From Choanephora cucurbitarum (Eukaryota > Mucoromycota > Mucoromycetes > Mucorales > Choanephoraceae): a DNA stretch of 64,000 nucleotides. A program made the position numbers and the translations under genes. Each line of letters opens with the position of its first letter. Positions within the stretch are counted from its first letter, which is position 1. Positions 10,482 to 22,726 of the stretch are shown here, one piece after another. The notes under the pieces were generated by a model, which was not told the DNA's origin, did no database searches, and saw only the letters and a program-made list of their open reading frames with translations. The stretch is from NCBI GenBank assembly GCA_025331435.1, contig JAIWNI010000117.1, positions 22,439-86,438 on the forward strand. Reading direction: 5' to 3'.

Positions 10482-12666
10482 CTATTTTCTAAGTGGTGTC
10501 ATGTTGACAGGATATTCTATGTCACTAGCAGAGGCAGAATGGGCTGTGGTGTTACCAGTCTTATCCAAGAAATAAAGCATATCTTCTGATTCTGGACTTT
10601 TTTCTTGTTTTGTCCAATTGAAAATGTTGCTATCATCCACTAAGGCTCTGGCAGTGCCAGTTACAAACTCATTTGCGATCTGAGAAAAGGTGCGACCACC
10701 CTCTGCTAATTCTGATACAGATTCTTTACTGGTGCTATCACTTCTGAACACATTGTTTGGATCAAAATCACTAAATACATCAGGTCCAATCTCGTTGATT
10801 ACAGCAGTTATATCTTGTGATAGTTTTTCTCTTAATTGACGTAAATTAGCCGTGCTATCAGGATCCACTAAAGCAAGGTAAAGAGGTCGAAGTGATCTGG
10901 AAAGAAAACAAGAGAGTCAGTAGGGAAAAGGCATGTATGTTGATCTGATTATCATTACTTGAATACATCAACACCATTCTCAGCAAATCGCATAGAAGCA
11001 TAGCTGATAAAAGGTAGCATAGTCCATGTCAAAAAGGGATACATCAATGATTGTGTCCATGTCAACTGAGAACGCATACAGACCCAAAGCACAATAAGCG
11101 TGTAAATGCCATAGAGAGTAGGTATCAAAACGAGACCCACTAAGAATTTCCATGTGGCCAGTACATCTTTACCAGCAATCTTAACACTAGAAGAAGCTAA
11201 GGCTTCTTTAGCTTTCTTGGCACTCAATGCCTTAGCAGTAATAGCAATAGGCAAGTTGAGAATGGCACTATCAAGCTGTATAAGTTTAACTTTCATATCC
11301 GGTCCATTGTGTTCTTACCCAGGAAAGGCTAATAAACCCCAAATGACCAAGATACTAAAACGATAACATAGTAGAAAAAATGTTCTCCATTCTCGTAGGT
11401 TAATCATGGGCACCTGGTGATCTCTCAATCCATGATATTTAAGCAACTGGTTATAGGCCAACACCTTCTGCTGTAAGTCAATCACACGAGGATCATCTTT
11501 GTACAGATTATATCCAATCACAAATCGACGATTGAGATCCACTACTTGAGCGATATGCAGTTTTCTGTTAGCTGGTTTATAGAGACGACGGGCTGCCTGA
11601 ATGACCATCAAGGTCTGATCGTTGGTTGTGTTGACAGTGACAGCCTTCAAGGCGCAAAAAATAGTATCGAGAAGATTGGAACAAGCCTCTCGTTTTTGAT
11701 CCCCTCCTTGCTTAAACTGATCAACTAAATTGGCAGGAATGGTGATAGGGTTACCGAATTCAATGACAGCTCGAGAACGGAATCGATGAGCATGGAAATA
11801 GTTGAGACCACATGGCACAATCTTGACATCCAAACCTGGATATTTGGCCATGGCTCCCAAGGCCATGATAGTGACACCTGCTTTAAAGGGAAGCATCTCG
11901 TTACGATCATGGCTACCTCCTTCAGGGAATATGGTGATACAACGTCCATTGTTGAGTTCTTCATAAACACGCTCATAAACGCCATCCTGATCAATATGAG
12001 GTAAACACTTGTAAGCAGCTCCCTCTGACTTGGTCAAGTATTCCAAGGCCTGCTTATCCTTGGGTGCTGATTTGATGATGATCTCTGTGTCCGAAATTAC
12101 TTGTTCTACTTGCAGTTTGCCTGAGTTACGAGGTAAGATGATGGCATCTGAGGGTTGAAATTGCTGAGTAAATTTTGTATCGAGTCCATGGATTCTGAGT
12201 GGATCTGATTTTGGATTTAACAGGTGAATGCGGCCAATACCAGCCTCAGCTAAATCTTGAGGTCGCATGACAGGAACTGTATAGGAAACTTAGTGTTTTA
12301 TGTTCTTGCAATTCGTTTCATTCCTTACTTGGATGAACAAGACTGGCCAAGAAACCAATGCCCTTTTGTTTCATTGATTTGGCTGCTATCAAAAATGAAA
12401 CTCGTCTATGGCATTCGCGCATAACAATAAGAGGGTCCACAAACTATATGACTCAGTGTAATGTCAGTCTACACATAACAATGTATCGAACTATTGTTTT
12501 TTACTTGGTTGGCGTGAGGTGCTGCCACAAAAATAAGTGGACCTTCTTTAGGGATCTTATGTGAGCCTCTAGGTCTTATTTCTCGGAAAAAGATATCGAG
12601 CATAATGTTGAATATCCATAGTGCACAGTCGTAAAGTAAGTCTGCCTTCCCTTTCTCTTTCGCCAT
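10482..12666 (-). CDS. GPT2: glycerol-3-phosphate / DHAP acyltransferase (Gpt2/Sct1 type)
   Basis: This enzyme makes lysophosphatidate, the first step of glycerolipid synthesis, at the ER membrane. There are five exons on the minus strand: 12666-12505, 12443-12329, 12276-11319, 11267-10959 and 10896-10482. Phases agree and give 652 residues. Residues 49-58 contain the acyltransferase motif APHANQFVDP, split by intron 1. FPEGGSHDRNEMLPFKAG is the glycerol-phosphate binding block, and IVPCGLNYFHAHRFRSRA follows it. Hydrophobic segments near residues 395-415 and 450-520 (LATWKFLVGLVLIPTLYGIY) are membrane anchors, and LSAKKAKEALASS is typical of the fungal family. The C-terminal tail is polar. 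Length is close to the yeast enzymes. The gene is divergent from PUS1. Confidence 0.93.
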
Positions 12667-13542
12667 AGTTGGGAATATGCTAGAAAGAAATTTGAAAAAG
12701 AGAAAAAAAGAATAGACCACTCAAGTGGCGTTCATGATCTACTGAAAATGCAACAGAACCATGACAGTCACGTGAACTGAGCTTGTTTTTAGAACTCATT
12801 CTCTTCATGCTGAACTCAAACCATGAAGTGTATTCTTTTTTGTAATCGAGAAGCTTCTATTGACAAGGCTCGCTTTGTCTGAGAAATAGAATTTGATGAT
12901 GTAAGCATGTTGATATTGAAACTGATAAATAACTGTCTAACTGACAGAAATAGATGAGCTTCATCTTATTGTCATTAACACGTAAATCAATAGGATAAAT
13001 GGCGTTTGTTTATCTGTCATGAATCTCCTGTCAAATTGATCCGGGTTTATATAGTTCCATTCTCTCTGCTGCAATTAAGAGGGCTAATATCAAGCTGTTT
13101 ACAGAAAACTGCCACAATTTCGCTTAGGCTATTATTTGACAGGCATGTTATACAATCTGGATGTTGTACAGAAAGTGAAAGAAAGTCATTTTGTAAAAGT
13201 AGCAAACCGTTGTATTGGAATGTCTATAGCTTTTTCGTGCTTTTCTCTCCCTGCTTACTTTTGAGCGACTATGGCCTTGACAGAGATCAACTCTGTATTC
13301 AACTGCTTATTATCTCTTTTGTTTTCCTCCTCTGATTTAGCCCTGCAATGAGAAGCAAGTGATTTTATCAAGACAGCATACAACTTGAAACATGAAAAAG
13401 GGTTCCTGTGTGAACTGATAAATGCTTTACCTCTGAGCCAAGTTTACCCGCAAAAAAAATCCGCCAATGAAAAAAAATTTTAAAGAGTAAAAAAGAAAAA
13501 TTTTCTTACTATTGTAATTAAACTTTATTTTTATCTTGCATT
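12667..13542. other. divergent promoter region GPT2 / PUS1
   Basis: About 0.9 kb separates two divergent genes. A weak coding-like stretch at 13070-13200 is interrupted and not recognisable. The last 60 bases before the PUS1 start are A/T rich. Confidence 0.5.
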
Positions 13543-15126
13543 ATGGGTATTGTATCTTCTAAACCCAAACAAGACCAAGCTACGGCTGAAACTGTCCAAA
13601 CAGTTGAGACAACAACAACAACAACAACCACTGTTGAGACAACTGTTCAACGAGAAAACAGCGCAAAACGTTCACTTCCTAACGATCTCGAGAAACAGTC
13701 TCACAAGAAGAAGAAGAGAGAGTTCAAAGGCAAGGACGCCAACAAGAAGAGGCACTGTCATAGCGGCGAGTTGGAAGAAAGACCTGAACACTTGGGTCCT
13801 AAAGGTGTTCGAGTCCCCAAGAAGAAGGTAGCCCTTTTGATTGGGTTTAATGGTACTGGCTATCAAGGCATGCAAATGTAAAGTATTCCATCGATTGATT
13901 GTTTGCCATGGTTACTGATCTTATTGTCCATAGCAACCCTTCTGCCGTTTCCATTGAAGGTGTCTTGTTTGAAGCTATGTGTAAAGCAAATGCTATCTCT
14001 AAAGATAACTCAGATGATCCAAAGAAATCAGCTTGGATGAGAGCTGCACGTACAGACAAAGGTGTTCATGCTGCTGGTAACTTGCTTTCCTTGAAGATGC
14101 AAGTGCCTGAAGAATACGACATTGTAGAACGCATCAACTCATTTTTACCCCCTCAAATCCGTGTTTGGGGTTATGTGCCTGTTATTCGCTCTTTCCATGC
14201 TAAGAATTTGTGTGACTCAAGAGTCTATGAATATTTGTTACCTACCTGTGCTTTTATGGAACCCGAAAAGAAAGAAGTGACAGATCAACCTACAAACCCA
14301 GATGACATTGTGCTATGTGATAACCGTACTGAAGAACAGATCATCAAATACACCACTCGTAGCTCAGAGGAAATGAAGCAGAAGAGACACTTTTACAGAG
14401 CCACACCTGAACAGCTGGCTACCTTCAAGGAAGCCATGTCCTACTTTGTTGGTACTCATAACTTCCACAATTATACAAACGGCAAATCTTTCAGAGATAA
14501 AAGTTCACAACGTTATGTCATCAGCATCAATGTTTCAGATCCCCTTTATATCGATGGATCAGAATGGATTAGTATCAAGTTACATGGCCAATCTTTTATT
14601 TTGCACCAAATTCGTAAAATGATCTGTAAGTAATCACCTCTTATCCAATACTCTGCTTTCTCTTTATAACACTTGTCCTTCTTTCTTTTTTTTTTTTTTT
14701 TTAGCTATGGGTATGTTACTGACTCGTACAAAGACACCTCTTCATTTGATCCCCAAAACATTTGAAGAAAACAGAATCAATATCCCTAAGGCACCTGCAC
14801 TTGGTCTTTTATTAGAACGACCTATCTTTAATGTCTACAACCAAAAGACCCGCGGTAGAGCAATTGAAGTAGAACGCGATGAAATCAACTTTGACCTCTA
14901 CAAAGACCAAATTGAACAATTCAAACAAGAATGGATTTATAAGAAGATCTTTGAGGCTGAGAATCAAGAGCATGTATTTGATGGTTATTTGACATCTTTG
15001 GATGCTCATATTGGTCCCGATTATGACTACTTAAACCCTGAAGGTGTCATTCCTGAACATTGTCTTGTCAAGACCAAGTTCAATACACCCAAGGCTACAG
15101 CATCTGATGAGGAAGAAGAAGATTAA
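13543..15126 (+). CDS. PUS1: tRNA pseudouridine synthase Pus1 (TruA family)
   Basis: It isomerises uridine to pseudouridine in tRNAs and some other RNAs, mainly in the nucleus. Exons are 13543-13877, 13934-14625 and 14705-15126 with consistent phases, giving 482 residues. The N-terminal 75 residues are Thr/Lys-rich with a basic stretch (SHKKKKREFKGK) that could be a nuclear localisation signal. Core motifs follow: VALLIGFNGTGYQGMQ, then ARTDKGVHAAGN with the catalytic Asp, then HNFHNYTNGKSF and GQSFILHQIRKMI, a hallmark of the family. The C-terminus is acidic (ASDEEEED). Length and motif order match fungal Pus1. Confidence 0.95.
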
Positions 15127-15297
15127 TGCGTCTTATTGTTACACATACATATATGTGCGTGTGGAAAAAGAAGGAAGCTGAAATTTTTATGACTAAAGAA
15201 TAATACCACGCTCCAATGCAGAGAAATAAAACCAAGCTTTAATTTTTTTTATCTTTTCTTCTTCACTTCCTTTTTTTTTTCTTTTTTGTATATCAAT

Positions 15298-16419
15298 ATG
15301 GCCTCTACTGCAGCTGACCGTGTAACTCAGATTGTTGGCCATTTGGCTAGTGTGACTCCCTCACTTAAAGATAAAGTATGCATTGTGACAGGTGCAGGCT
15401 CTGTTCATGGTATTGGGTAATGCTTGTTTGTAAGAAAACAAAAAGTGATATAGGTATCTGACTTGACAATAAACTGCTTAGTCGTGCTACAGTCATTTCA
15501 TTAGCTAAGCGTGGACCCAAAGTGATTTATGTGACCGATTTAACATTGAATAACTTGGAAGCACTTGCCCAAGAAGTTGAGAAATCCTATAAAGTCAAGT
15601 GTATTCCTCGTGCAGTGGATGCCACTTCACCTTCTGCTGTGTCTGGCATTATCAATGAAGCCTTAAACGAATTTGGTCGATTGGATGTATTTTTTGCTAA
15701 TGCAGGTATGGCTACAGGCACTCGTCTTCAAGATGAAACAGCAGAGTCATTTATGGATATGATGCGCATTAATGCCTTGAGTTGCTTCTTGGCTATCAAA
15801 CATGCTGGTGAAGCTATGTTGAAGTTGGGTGGTGGAAAGGAAGCTACTGGTGGCTCCATTATTTGTACTGCCTCTGTCGCTGGTATCCGATCTGGTGCTG
15901 GTTCACCTGAATATTCTGCATCAAAAGCAGCGTAAGATTATATCTAGTAGTTTGTGTTGTATGTTTAAACTAACGCATGGTGTTTTTTTCTCTTTTAGTG
16001 TTATTAACTTATGTCAAACCAGTTCATTCCAATTTGCAGGCACCAATATTCGTGTGAATGCCATTTGTCCTGTAAGTCTGTTTGATTTGCTTTTTGTAGC
16101 TTCATTGCTGATTTTCAACACAGGGTTTGATTGAGACTGGTATGACCAAATCTACTTTTGATTATGCACGTCAAAGAGGTTCTGCTCATAAAATTGGTCA
16201 ACTTAACCCTACCAAGCGTTATGGTGTTGCCTCTGAGGTAAGAATAAAAGCAAGAACGATACAAGCGATCATTTAATGCTGAACATTTGGATTTGTTAGA
16301 TTGCTCATGTCGTAGCCTTCTTAGCTTCAGATGAAGCTTCTTATCTCAATGGCCAAGCTATTGCTGTTGATGGTGGTCTCAGTGCTAGTCTTCCTGTTGT
16401 ACCCGGAAAGTTTCATTAG
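15298..16419 (+). CDS. short-chain dehydrogenase/reductase (SDR)
   Basis: An NAD(P)-dependent oxidoreductase of the classical SDR family; the substrate cannot be told. Five exons (15298-15416, 15482-15931, 15999-16071, 16124-16237, 16300-16419) give 291 residues. The cofactor motif is TGAGSVHGIGR near residue 32. DVFFANAG matches the NNAG block. The catalytic Ser lies in TASVAGIRSG and the Tyr-Lys pair in YSASK. The end, YLNGQAIAVDGG, is typical of the FabG-like class. Sequence around the second motif (TDLT) has an acidic residue after beta-2, which would favour NAD over NADP; that is inference. It is convergent with the lipase gene, about 65 bp apart. Confidence 0.88.
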
Positions 16420-16483
16420 ATAGATACTAAATCAATAAATAATATAGTACAGTTTGCAGATGCTTTATTTTCAAAAGGGACCT

Positions 16484-18114
16484 CTATAACGAAAGATTTG
16501 TGGTATCCAAGAAGTGTTGCATTGTAGCTTTACCGCCATCCACTTCATAAACTTTTTGTCTGCATATAATGCCACCATGAGCATTAAAGAGCCTGATATA
16601 AACCCAAACACGCTCCCATTCTAATTGATTCAAGTTATCGTACATATGCTTTGTTGTCTTATCAAATGCTAGAGGCTTAGACTGTTTGAGCAAGAGTTTG
16701 CCAGGTTCAAGGTGATAGTCAAATGTTCTGATACGGTCTTTATCTGGAACAGGTATACCTCCGTCATCTCCTAAATCAACTGCTGGCTCGTCTCTCTCTT
16801 CGCCTGGTAGGTTGACTGCATCCAAAGCACCCGCCAGAATATTGCCATCAATGTATCGATCACTGAAGCTTGGTTTTCGTTGTAATGGATCACGTTCTGA
16901 ATCATGCTTTTCTCTTAAAATCTGTGACACTCTGTATCGACTGATAAGACCTTGAGTACCAACATACGAAATCACAAATGTCAACCAGAGAGGCACCAAT
17001 ATAGGTGAAAGACAGAAAAGTGCATATCGAATGATATGGTATTTAGTTGACATCTTTTGTCTGTTCTCTCTTCTTTTGTAGTCGGGTCCACGGATATCAA
17101 ATGAGCTGACAAGCGACATGTAATCGTCATCTACCAAGCTGAGAAAAATTGTTGATTATCATCCATATGTCCCACTTTTCTGTTGCTAACTTACATGTCA
17201 AGTTTTCCTTTGTGATTTTGAAAATAATCTCGCACTTCAATACCAGCTGTCCAATAAGGAACAGTTGCATCGTTTGCGATGTTTGCATAAATTCGTCTGG
17301 TTTTGAACTTGGACAATGTCCTGAAATAGACTTGATCTTAAAAGCAGTTTATCATCAGTAAAACTTGTATATATCGACTATCTCATTCATGCTTACCAGG
17401 ATCTGACATCACCTCTAAAGCTGGTTTGCCTGTCTTTTCATCAAACACATCAATCAGCTGCAGTTGTTCTCCTGATCTTGAAACTAATCTGCCACTTATG
17501 AAATTGAAAATGCGATAGAATGTAGAAGGTGAAGGCACCTTAACACCTATATGAGGCGTAGCAAACGTGACAAAGTACTGTCAAAATAGAGAATAAGCAC
17601 AGTTATTTCTTTTGCACATCCTCTAACACCTATAGCTCTTCTTACATCAGGTTCAATTGCATCAAAAAATCCTTTTTGGCCCAAAACACCAATAGCAAAT
17701 CGAACAATCAATCCACCCAGTGAATAACCAATCACACTGATCTTCTTGACTACCTTTCCCTTCTTTTCTAGTTGTGCAACTGTTGCCTCAATCTATCTCG
17801 AGTGTTATTTCTTTTTGACTCTTCTGTTTGATAGGACAATGGGTTTTTACATACATCCTTGGCTAATCTTTTTCCACAGATATCCACACCATCATATGTG
17901 TATTTGGATTCATTGACATCCGAATTCAACTACCGAGCATGAGCAAGTTAACTCGAGTAGAGAAGGTTTTAAGACCACCTACCACATAGACTTTGCTTTT
18001 ATATTTTTCTTTGATTTGTCTCTCTATGTATGACATATGTTTCTTGTTGCCCCATAAACCATGAGACAAGACGATAAGGGAAATGGCGTTGTTTTCCATT
18101 GATGTTTTTGACAT
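16484..18114 (-). CDS. DUF676-family serine lipase (Rog1/Lpl1-like)
   Basis: A predicted alpha/beta-hydrolase acting on lipids. Several exons on the minus strand run from the ATG at 18114 to the stop at 16484. The N-terminal exon reads LIVLSHGLWGNKKHMSYIE, with the oxyanion HGLWG motif of the family. The nucleophile elbow is VIGYSLGGLIVRFA, followed later by FATPHIGVKVPSPSTFYR. The aspartate/histidine region is within RIYANIANDATVPYWTAGIE. A hydrophobic segment (FCLSPILVPLWLTFVISYVG) lies in the C-terminal part, suggesting membrane or lipid-droplet attachment. Yeast homologues include the phospholipase Lpl1 and Rog1. I did not fix every splice site. Confidence 0.85.
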
Positions 18115-19263
18115 TTAAGCTATAAGAAGAAAGAGAAAAGAAGAAGACGAAAAGGAAGTGATATATTATCTTAGTTTTTCCGATATTTTATCCATTTTAA
18201 GACCAGCCTTACGTGGATACGGATAAAAATGGAAAAGCTGCTTGCGTGGGCTTCCGCAATCTAAAAAAGGCGACTTTCGTGTTGCGTCTGTGCTTTCTTC
18301 ATGAGTGGTATAATTCTTCGATATGAACTAAAGTGTTTGGGTTTATTTGTTTTTGTTGTATAATTAAATGTTGCTATTTATTAAATTGTAAAGCAGTTGC
18401 TTATTGAGAGGGTGAAGTAACCTTTTTCATATTAATCTATTTAGGGATAAATTCGTCGTCACCAAAAATGACATCTATTGTTCCTGCATAATACGCATGT
18501 TTGAAATCAATAAAGTAAGTTTCAAAGGGACATGTCTACCTGTTTTTGTCCCAAATTATCGCAATTGAACTGGTAGCGAGTGCATATCAAAAACAGTTTT
18601 CTTTACCTAATTCCCCTACAGACAGTATGATGCTCTCTCGATCACACCACTCATGCATGATATCCAAAGCAGTATTAACATTAGGAAAACATCACTCCTG
18701 TAATGACTGATACTTTAACCTATCTTTCTCTTTGTTATACACATCAATGAATCTTACGTTCTTATTCAAACAACTATGAAGATTGAAAATCTTGACTACG
18801 GAAACTTGTATGCTATGCACTCTCTTTTTGTTTGCAGATTAGAACGATAAAGGCAAATGAAATAAAACCAAGAAGACATAAGCTTTTGTGCTCATTTACA
18901 AAATCATAAAAAAGACGCTGCAAGACAAAGAAAATTCATATAAACGTAAACCCTGAAATCTAAAGTAGGGGCTTCTTTTGCTTTTCTTATGCACCTTGAA
19001 AGATTAGGAATAATTACTCTTTACATTTACCTTCTCTTGAGCAATTGAAAGAAACAAAGTAAAAGACCCAGTAAACATCAGTTCCGTCTTAAAATGTTAC
19101 ACCTGTAAGATTTTTTGTATCTTGTGGCTAAAATATAAAAAAGTCTTATTTAACATAACTGAACAAAGAGCTCATATTATTTTCGATAAGAAACTAGTTC
19201 ATAGCCATTTATGCTTCCTCGTCTCTCTTTTACTTTATCGAAACTTACATGACTATATTATTT
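18115..19263. other. intergenic between lipase gene and right repeat arm
   Basis: The stretch holds the lipase promoter, the 15-mer CATTTTAAGACCAGC at 18193-18207 (also found at 63323) and a degenerate coding relic on the minus strand at about 18437-18700. No intact gene is seen. Confidence 0.5.
18437..18700 (-). pseudogene. unrecognised coding relic
   Basis: On the minus strand one frame reads TALDIMHEWCDRESIILS, continues over a stop, and ends with AGTIDVIFGDDEFIPK before a stop codon at 18437-18439. Amino-acid composition is protein-like, but two or more in-frame stops occur and no start is visible. I do not recognise it; it may be the 3' end of a dead gene or element. Confidence 0.3.
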
Positions 19264-19611
19264 GAATTTACTGGAATAGAGGTCTTTGTACTTTACCCTA
19301 TACCCTTTCTATATAAATAGAGTTGAGATAGAGCTAACAACATCTAAACATAATATAAAGTCTTTCTCAGCAAACTGCTAATTGGCGGTATATTTAACAT
19401 GCAGGGAAGAAAGAGAGGGATTAGGTATTTCCTTTGAAGCCATGGACGCTGTACTCCTTGCACTGAAACCGCATGCTGTTTGGAAGGATCAGCTTTTTCT
19501 TTATTTTGTTTTTGCATGAGAGGAAATGAAGGGGAGAAGGACATATAAAAGTAAGAGAAACCTTCATCTTTCTTTCTTTTCTGTTGTTGTCACTTTGTTA
19601 TCTTGTCACAA

Positions 19612-20383
19612 ATGCGTCAACTCGCTCTCGTCACATTTGCTTTAGTAGCTTGTCTAGTTGATAGTACATGCGGAGAAACTCAAAGTATGGTCTCTAAATG
19701 AAGACAAAAAAGACATATATACACACTGTTTTCTGAAGGAACAAGACCTTAACCTAAAAACGTCTTTTTTTTTTTAGCCCAATCCAAGGCTAATCTTAAG
19801 CGCGATTTGCTGGGCATTAATTCGGATGTTACAACAAGCCTTCCAACTGTAGACAACTTACTTGATACGCTCACATTCAGCTCCAGCCATAAGAGGTCAA
19901 AAGACGCGACACAGTGTAAGGTTTCTTTATATACAAAAGCACATATACATTAGTTGTTGGTTAAACTTGTTTTGTAACCTAAAAACAATACTTTTTCTAG
20001 TCCGATCTCAGACTTCTTCTGGAGCTGGCGGTTATGGTCAGCGTGGTTATGGTGTTGGTGCTGGTTATCGTGGTGGTGCTTCTGCTGGTGGTTATGGTTT
20101 GAGAGCAGGATCTGGAGCTGGTGCAGGTTCTGCTGCTGGAACTGATGCTGGTTATCGTGGTGGTGCTTCTGCTGGAGCTGGTGCTGGTGCAGGTTATGGT
20201 GCAGGTGCTAAATATAGTACTGCTGCTGCCTCTGTTGCTCGTGCTGGGCAGCGTGGTTTTGGTCAGGGCGCTAGTGCTTACACATCGTTATCTAAACGTA
20301 ACAAGCTAGTAGATAATCTGTATAATGCATTTACTCGCAGAAATAGAAGCAGTGGTAGTAAACTATCAAGCGAAAGAGGCTAG
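19612..20383 (+). CDS. secreted Gly/Ala/Ser-rich silk-like repeat protein, short copy
   Basis: Exons 19612-19684, 19778-19915 and 20001-20383 give 197 residues. The signal peptide and the first 46 residues of the mature part are the same as in the left copy. The low-complexity part is much shorter (GGASAGGYGLRAGSGAGAG and [20 protein letters not shown]). The C-terminal region from YSTAAAS to the end matches the left copy except for V in place of A in AAASVARAG. Coding length is 594 bp against 1188 bp in the left copy, an exact twofold difference that may be chance. The function is unknown. Confidence 0.8.
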
Positions 20384-21731
20384 CAAAGAAATAATCAGAA
20401 TAGCAGATCTAGCCCTAGAGATAGAAAGTCCAAAACTAGATGAGCTCGTCACCACCAAATTCCGACTTGAACTTCTATATTCCAACAACCCTTCCCCTCT
20501 ATTTATGTATATTAGCTTTCCAGGTTTAAGAGCAAGGATTGTCTCTTCATTTGTTCTTTCGCCCAACAATAAAAACATATTACATTATAGATATGATCAA
20601 TGATGGCCTCAAGATGTACATTCTTTTCTTGAGCCATGGTCCGTAATAGGAGGAAGGGTGTTTTCTTTGGGTATCTGGGCCAGAGAAGTTGCTCAGGAAC
20701 AGGTTGCATTGCTTGATCGTTTTTTTATTGAACTAAAACCGTTTTGTTGTCGTTATGCTCAGCTTTGATTATTCCTTTCGTTCACTTGCCTTCTATCAAG
20801 GGTTTTTGCCATGTCAAAAGTCACTCTACCCAAACAATCACAAGTATTCAGAACTGCTTGTTTGAAACATAATCATGGTTACAGATGATTGTCATAGAAA
20901 TCACAAGCAGCCATTGCAGATGTCAATACCAGTACCGCCTCTTCCGGCCTGATATAGAAAAAAGCTGACATCAGTGCTCCTGTTCATTCGATTGCAGTTA
21001 GACGACGATTAGACTGAACACTTCCTAAGGGGGCTTGATGAGATGCTCTGCCTCAACCATTCTCCTCTTTGCAAGCCTCTGATGCAAGGTACATTGTGTC
21101 TTTGAGCAAACTCAACATCTCTGTTACTTAACAAACAAGAACAAAGAATTTTCGAAGAAAGTTAAAAACATTTCTCAGAGCAAAGGCAAGACAGTTGTAG
21201 ATGTCAGTAGAAACCTGCAACAAAATCCTCCATCTCTTACCTTGACTGCATTGACTCCCTCTACAGGACAAAATCATTTTGTTTGTGAGTATGGCTAGTT
21301 TTACTTTGGTCTATGGATTTGCATAGAACCCATCTGATTCCATGTATTGTTGCTTCATCAAGTGTTATTTTGCCTTTCCAAGGAGTGCCACAAGAAACAA
21401 AGGATTACCAAACAACTGGCCATTCTCCTACATAATGACAACCCTTTCCTGTGTTCAGCATCTGCTCTACTTGCTCTTTATGACCGCCGTCAGTTACAGC
21501 TGGATACTTCCTTCTTTTGCCTAGTTTGCTCAATCAAACCTATCAGTCTAGTCAGCCTTCATAATAACAATTTTTTCGTAGATATGCTGCCTCTTTGACA
21601 CTCTCCAAGATATCATTGTGTAACGAAATTGAAACTTCCCTAATACTTTCGATAATCATTATACAAGACACTCTATAATGCGCACTAACTTTACTGCTGC
21701 TGTCCTAAGCGAAGTACTTGCTTTCATGGAT
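20384..21731 (+). pseudogene. coding-like relic 3' of the silk-like gene (right arm)
   Basis: Counterpart of the relic at 2171-3530. The clearest part is 21347-21598 on the + strand, including KECHKKQRITKQLAILLH and ALLALYDRR. Another frame takes over after 21590 (AASLTLSKISLCNE). Frames are interrupted and there is no start codon context. It could be a dead mobile-element gene; no family is proven. Confidence 0.25.
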
Positions 21732-22726
21732 AAGGTTACTGTGGACCATTTACAAATTCAATTTTGATTGACACACATCAAGCTGCTGAGTGTAGGTCTG
21801 TTTTCCTTATCTTTCTCTTCTATGAGCAGCGAGTGTCCCGATTTTTAAAAGCAATAAAGACACACATGAGAGGTTGTATACTCAATGGTAATGCATACTA
21901 TACCACTTTTGCCACGCATTTCCTTAAGCCACTTTCCAATTGTATTTATGACGTTTTTCCACTTTGAGGGTTTCAGAAAAAACGTTAAAATATTAATATA
22001 CATAGTTTCTTCAAAGATTGTCGGGTTAGCTTCTTGGGATTGTTTTCAATGAAGTTTTTCATTTTACTCGCTTCTAGCTTAACGATATGTGGAGCGATAG
22101 TCATAATTTCTATAGGCAGTCTCTTCTTGTTTAACAAGTCGCTTCTATTATTTAGCTTCAAGGGATCCAAATTAATTTTTTTGTTGCTCTTGGTTTTATT
22201 AATATCATGGCAGAGACATGGCTATGCAATGCCGTATCGAAGCAAGTCAGATAAGAAAGATTGTTGTTCTTCTTCTTTGTACTTTCTATAAAGTCAGCTA
22301 CAATAGACTCTTCATCACTGAGTCTTTACTGATGGAAGCGAATTAGTATAGAGTGCTTCTTCTTTTTTGTCGTCAAATGAACTTCATCACCTCTTTTTTT
22401 TTATAAACATAGTATGCTATGCGGGCGAAATCGAATTTAATGATAATAGACACCTGTCTTTCTAGCTCTACCTTTCAAAATAATCAAGTAAAAACAAAGA
22501 AAAAAAAAGAGGAAGAAGACAAACATCAGTCTTCAAGGAATCTCTCCAACATTTCTCAATTGATAGAGTGGTAGAATACGTTCACAATAAACAGAGAATC
22601 TTATAATAAAGTCTTTGATTTGAATGATTCCAACTTGCGACCTATCTGAGTCTAAAGTAAACCCCACTCCATTGCTTCTCTCTCTCTTTCTGTTAAAGCA
22701 TTAATTTTTTTTCTTAAAGCAAACAC
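21732..22726. other. intergenic between right arm and IMP2
   Basis: Small frames on both strands near 21764-22291 overlap one another. One of them (22049-22291, starting MKFFILLASSLTICG) is mostly hydrophobic residues with no motif. I cannot support a gene. Confidence 0.45.

Larger units (their letters stand above)
19264..21731. repeat. right arm of the large inverted duplication
   Basis: It is the reverse complement of 2171-5243. Similarity starts at about 19264, runs through the promoter, gene and 3' flank of the silk-like protein and fades near 21731. Divergence is concentrated in the distal 400 bp: a small deletion near 21360 and scattered substitutions. The core around the gene is almost identical, so the duplication is recent or the arms undergo gene conversion. 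Confidence 0.9.

Noticed and set aside
5244..19263. The 14-kb segment between the arms as one giant mobile element
   Set aside because: It holds ordinary conserved housekeeping genes and no transposase or recombinase. The arms are better seen as a segmental inverted duplication.
22034..22291. Hydrophobic 80-codon frame as a small membrane protein gene
   Set aside because: Antisense frames overlap it and there is no motif or supporting context; low-complexity AT-rich DNA gives such frames easily.
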